From: Parietaria judaica
Lineage: Eukaryota > Streptophyta > Magnoliopsida > Rosales > Urticaceae
NCBI GenBank assembly: GCA_954871525.1
Contig: OX940863.1
Location: 20,844,001 to 20,908,000, forward strand
DNA: 64,000 nucleotides
Direction: 5' to 3'
Shown: positions 60,421 to 64,000 of the stretch, one piece after another
How the letters are laid out: each line of letters starts with the position of its first letter
Numbering within the stretch: position 1 is the first letter of the stretch
The notes under the pieces: model-generated
What the model was told of the DNA's origin: nothing
What the model saw: only the letters and a program-made list of their open reading frames with translations
The model's database searches: none
Program-made: the position numbers and the translations under genes

Positions 60421-62463
60421 CTCAAAAAGCATGGTATAGATTATAGATACATGTGCTTCATGGTTAGCGTAGAAAACATAATTACTTCTTCCACCTACAT
60501 TTTTTTAATAAAATTTCCCACATGTATATCAATAGTATGCTTTGAATTTTCTTTCTAGAGTAATTGGGAATGCCCCTTAAACTTTGTATGTTGGTGTAGT
60601 ATTGCCTACTGATTTTTAATCTTTGACAACAAAAGTACACTAAATTTATACTCTTAAAAAAGTAGCACGTTGCTCTCTACGCTTCAAAAGCGATAAAAAA
60701 ATGTTAAATTATTCGCGACATATGACTTATTTGAAGATATTTTTGTGAATTGATTACCGAACAAGTAGATTATGTAACTATTATGAAGTAGATAACGAGT
60801 CTTGTTAGAATTGTTAAGATAAAAGTCTCAAAAATTGATGAAAAACTCTCAAACAATTCATCTACCATGTAAGTCATATATATATATATATTATTTAATA
60901 CTTAATTAAATATGTGGAAAAAAAATTAAATACTTTAAGGTGGGCCAAAAATTTACTTAGCGGCCCCGACAAAACACAACAGACTTAGGGCCAGCCTTGT
61001 TTTGGTACAAGCTCAATTTGTAACTTATCCGGGGCAATAAACTACGTTTTTTTTTTTTTTTTTTAAATAAGGAGGGTACTGCTGCTAAAGCTTAAAGTTG
61101 ATGAGGGGGGCAAAAATACCGATTATGCTTTCTTCATCACGATTAATCGAGAGAGAGAGAGTACATGCATGCATGAGAGCGATGACAAACAAAAGGAATG
61201 GAGGTTGCGTGAGAGTAACCACCAACATATATATATTATAGTATGATCATGTTACGTAGATCATATATTATATGTTAATTCCCATACTAGTGCCCACTAT
61301 TCTTTTTATCGTTAGCTTGTAATTTGATCTTGTAAAAGGATAGGTGAGAAAACCACATGAATTAATAGGCTTCCTATATGGAGCTTCATAATTAATATCA
61401 CATACATTCATGTGCAGATGAAGATTCTTGCGTGACAATTTCTAATTTGCACAGAAAAGAAATGTTTGGAAACTTCAAGAGACAAAACTCTAGCACCACC
61501 CATGTGCGGTGATAATATATATATGTGTGTGTATTCTTTGATAGTCTTTTTTTACTATATATTTATTACTATACGGTGTTTTTTCTCTACACAATTACAG
61601 GAAAAATCTGCTTACCGAAACAATCTTATAACGGCTAAAACTTAAAGATATCAAATAAATCAACTTTTGGAATTTGTTGCGTCTTTTTTAGGGTTAGTAA
61701 CTGCTCGTATATACGTGAAGTGTATATTATTTTTTAATCACGTTATGTATAAATGAGAATTTTAACGCTCAACTCAAATGAATAGCAATTAAGTGATTGT
61801 GTATCACTTATTGCTTAAAAAACATTGCTTTAAACCCAAAATTGTTACCACATGGGTATAATTATGACTGACTATATATGTTAACATTTGTGTTCTGTTC
61901 ACTATTTCTATTAGTATGAATAAAAGTGTTGGAAAAAAGGTATAAAAAAATGTCACTATGCATTTACTTTGAAGCTCAAATAAGTGTAAGCTACGAAAAA
62001 TATCAAAAACCTGAAAAAACGACAACATTTAAAAATGAGTTCATAACTTATATATATATATATATATACAAAGAACTAAAGAATAAACCAATCAATCAAT
62101 AACAAAACTGAAAGATATAAAATGACATCAGGAAAATAAAAACCCAAAACGACAGTATAAATACTTGGAGCAAATAAACGACACCAAAAAAGAACATGAA
62201 ATATCATACAACTTTTTCTATAAACTATACACTGAAGAAGACTTCAACGGCCAATAAACAAGTCTCATTCATCGGCCAAAAAACCTCAAAATAAAATAAA
62301 CAAATGAATACAATAATTTTGTAATAGTAAGTGTTGAATAAACTATGCTACAATAATCTCCTATATAATATTAATATATGACCAGAGTAAAAACCAAAAT
62401 TGTAGAATTTGAAGGAATTAATTAAAAATAATGGGATTGTGAAAACCGTAAGAGCTCGTGTTC
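60421..62463. other. Intergenic, GH9 upstream and WD40 gene downstream
   Basis: This is AT-rich DNA with the second copy of a dispersed repeat (60555..60900), a GAGAGAGA run near 61150 and TA tracts. No gene is recognised. Confidence 0.55.
60555..60900 (+). repeat. Dispersed repeat, copy 2
   Basis: This is similar and co-oriented to 51850..52160. It opens with GGGAATGCCCCTTAAACTTTG, against GATGTGCCCCTGGACTTTTC in copy 1. The shared TTACCGAACAA block marks its middle. Confidence 0.6.
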
Positions 62464-64000
62464 CTATAGTTGATATGTGCCCAACTCGTGGCCGTGTCTT
62501 GAAAGAACTACTTTTCGGTCTTCCACCCACTGAAGCCGGTAAGAGAGGTCGAGATTATGGATCAACACCTTCAAATTGTCCACAAGGGTCGAAACCTTTG
62601 GATTGTCCTGCGAAAACGAATGATTAGAAGTTGATTTTTTGGTCTTCGAAATGATGTTTTTCCGTCAAAATAGAAATGTGAACCAGTGGTCCAGACATTT
62701 TTTGGCAAAGTGGTTCTGGTATAATGAATCGGTTCTGATGAAAAACCGATAATGAAACCGGTTTTGGATAAATGGTTTTCTTTCTTATTTTTAGAAAATA
62801 AATATTCCGGTTATTCGGTTTCTGGTGTAAAACCTTCACACCCTAGCAAAGATTAAATAAGATAAGATTTCAACAATGTTTTACTAGTAGAAGACGTTGA
62901 ACGGAAGAGATACCTGAAAATTAAAATGCCGATCGTGTCCCATCACGCTGCCCATGATGCTTGAGCGAGAAGAGTTGGGCGAGAATCCCTCCCACGGTGG
63001 AACAAAAATCAATTTAGTACATTGTACAGGTGTCAAATTCCGAGTCAGTTTCTCCCACCAAACCGATCCCAAAGACCACCATCGGATCATCAGTCCGTGC
63101 TCAGAAAACGCCACTAGCCCCTATATTGGTATTCGTTTAACCAACATTAGCATAGTAAAGGGCAAGTAATACTTCTGATAAACCGATGAAATTTGATAAC
63201 CACTTCAGATGATACGTCCCCAGAAGGCGATCTTGAGACAGGTGCCACGGTTACAGTAAACAAGGAAAGAGAGCTATTCAGTTTGTCTACAGATATTATC
63301 CAAATTTAGATACAAGGTTATTACCTCTCCATCAGGCGAGAAACTGAGTGCCGAAATGGCGGTGGAAACCACTGTTTCGGGTGAGCGTCCAAGCAAAGAT
63401 GGAAGTCCGGGAGGGGCACTTGCGTCCAAAACCTTTATCTTCACGACACTGGATTATAGCACAAAGAAAAAGAAACAAAATGTCGGAAAACACCCACATA
63501 ACAGAAGAAAAAAAGAAGACGAAAAAGACACCACAAAAAGAAAACGTTGGAAAACGGCAAAAACAAAGACCCAAAACAAAAAAGTTAATCTATTTATCCC
63601 TTTTAAATGCCTCTTCAAATCATTGAAGAAAAAGGTAGCACAAAGACATTGTTCGACCCGATAATTAGGAAATAGTTATTGATTAAATATATTTATAATT
63701 GTCTTAAGACACTGGAAGTGTTATGGTATTTTACAATAGTTAGGGTTTCTATTTTTACAGATAGCCGTCTGATCCGGGTTCAACTGTCGTGTTTTGATCA
63801 GTGGAGTTTCCTATTGAACATCAAATTGGTCCGGAGACCCAAAAATTTATAAAAAAAAAAAAAAAAAAATTGGAGACAAAAAGTTTTTCCTTTCGTCCGT
63901 TTAATTACCTCTGCATATCATAGACCCGAACTGTAGCACTTTTGATCTCTCCAACGGCATCGCCGATGGCCAGTCTGGTCCAATTCTCATTAATTGCTAC
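62464..64000 (-). CDS. WDR7/rabconnectin-3beta-like WD40 protein, C-terminal exons (5' partial)
   Basis: Four exons on the minus strand are visible: 63909..64000 (running off the right edge), 63325..63448, 62914..63120 and 62464..62607, with TAG at 62464-62466. They join in frame. The part seen covers about 187 residues. It has WD40-like strands (NENWTRLAIGDAVGEIK, ISALSFSPDGE, GLVAFSEHGLMIRWWSLGSV) and a conserved C-terminal module (WWEKL, FVPPWEGFSPNSSRSSIM, NLKVLIHNLDLSYRLQWV, VLSRHGHELGTYQL). This matches the single large plant WD40 protein related to WDR7. In animals rabconnectin-3beta regulates V-ATPase assembly, and a similar role in plants is inference. No lesion is seen in this part. 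Confidence 0.88.

Overview
The window is nuclear DNA of a flowering plant, almost certainly a eudicot. It is AT-rich, its genes carry many GT..AG introns, and there are plant-only gene families (type-1 ACC synthase, WRKY, HIPP, MEP-pathway IspF) and plant transposons (Ty1/copia with an initiator-Met PBS, hAT, Mutator-like and PIF/Harbinger-like elements). I do not name a species. Exon boundaries were read from splice sites. For the fully contained genes, except the frameshifted WRKY gene and the unidentified gene at 19.8 kb, the exon lengths keep frame exactly.

Layout. 0.2-0.9 kb: last two exons of a HIPP-type HMA protein (+). 0.9-6.6 kb: no gene; a 991-bp foldback Mutator-like MITE, a 289-bp MITE, a tRNA-derived SINE fragment and an AGCGGC motif array. 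6.6-9.0 kb: complete type-1 ACC synthase (-), with seven W-boxes in its third intron. 9.1-16.2 kb: no gene; a 700-bp hAT element and a decayed foldback. 16.2-17.7 kb: plastid IspF (-). 18.1-24.4 kb: a duplicated block whose second copy carries a 992-bp PIF/Harbinger-like insertion while the first copy preserves the empty site. Between the copies lie a frameshifted secreted repeat protein of unknown family and a possible Pack-MULE. 24.8-26.3 kb: DDA1 (-). 27.6-34.0 kb: a transposon nest (hAT MITE, probable solo LTR, and a degenerate MULE with a DUF1985 fragment, itself invaded by the second foldback MITE). 36.0-37.3 kb: 3' end of a hAT transposon. 37.6-40.0 kb and 40.1-42.5 kb: a G-patch protein (+) and SPO11-2 (-), tail to tail 155 bp apart. 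43.3-47.2 kb: a Ty1/copia element with 148-bp LTRs. 47.8-48.4 kb: a hAT MITE. 53.1-54.4 kb: a WRKY22/29-like gene (+) with a one-base frameshift just before the WRKY domain. 56.2-60.3 kb: a GH9 endoglucanase (-). 62.5-64.0 kb: C-terminal end of a WDR7/rabconnectin-3beta-like WD40 protein (-).

The host genes act separately: ethylene synthesis, plastid isoprenoids, CRL4 ubiquitin ligase, meiotic double-strand breaks, defence transcription and wall remodelling. Two conserved relations stand out. SPO11-2 and the G-patch gene are also neighbours in Arabidopsis. Type-1 ACS and WRKY22/29 are both known outputs of the MPK3/MPK6 cascade, and both genes here carry W-box arrangements. I found no CRISPR array, rRNA or intact tRNA, and nothing I would call a new multi-gene system. 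The most unusual items are the intronic W-box cluster, the foldback MULE pair, the self-documented PIF insertion and the unidentified secreted repeat protein.
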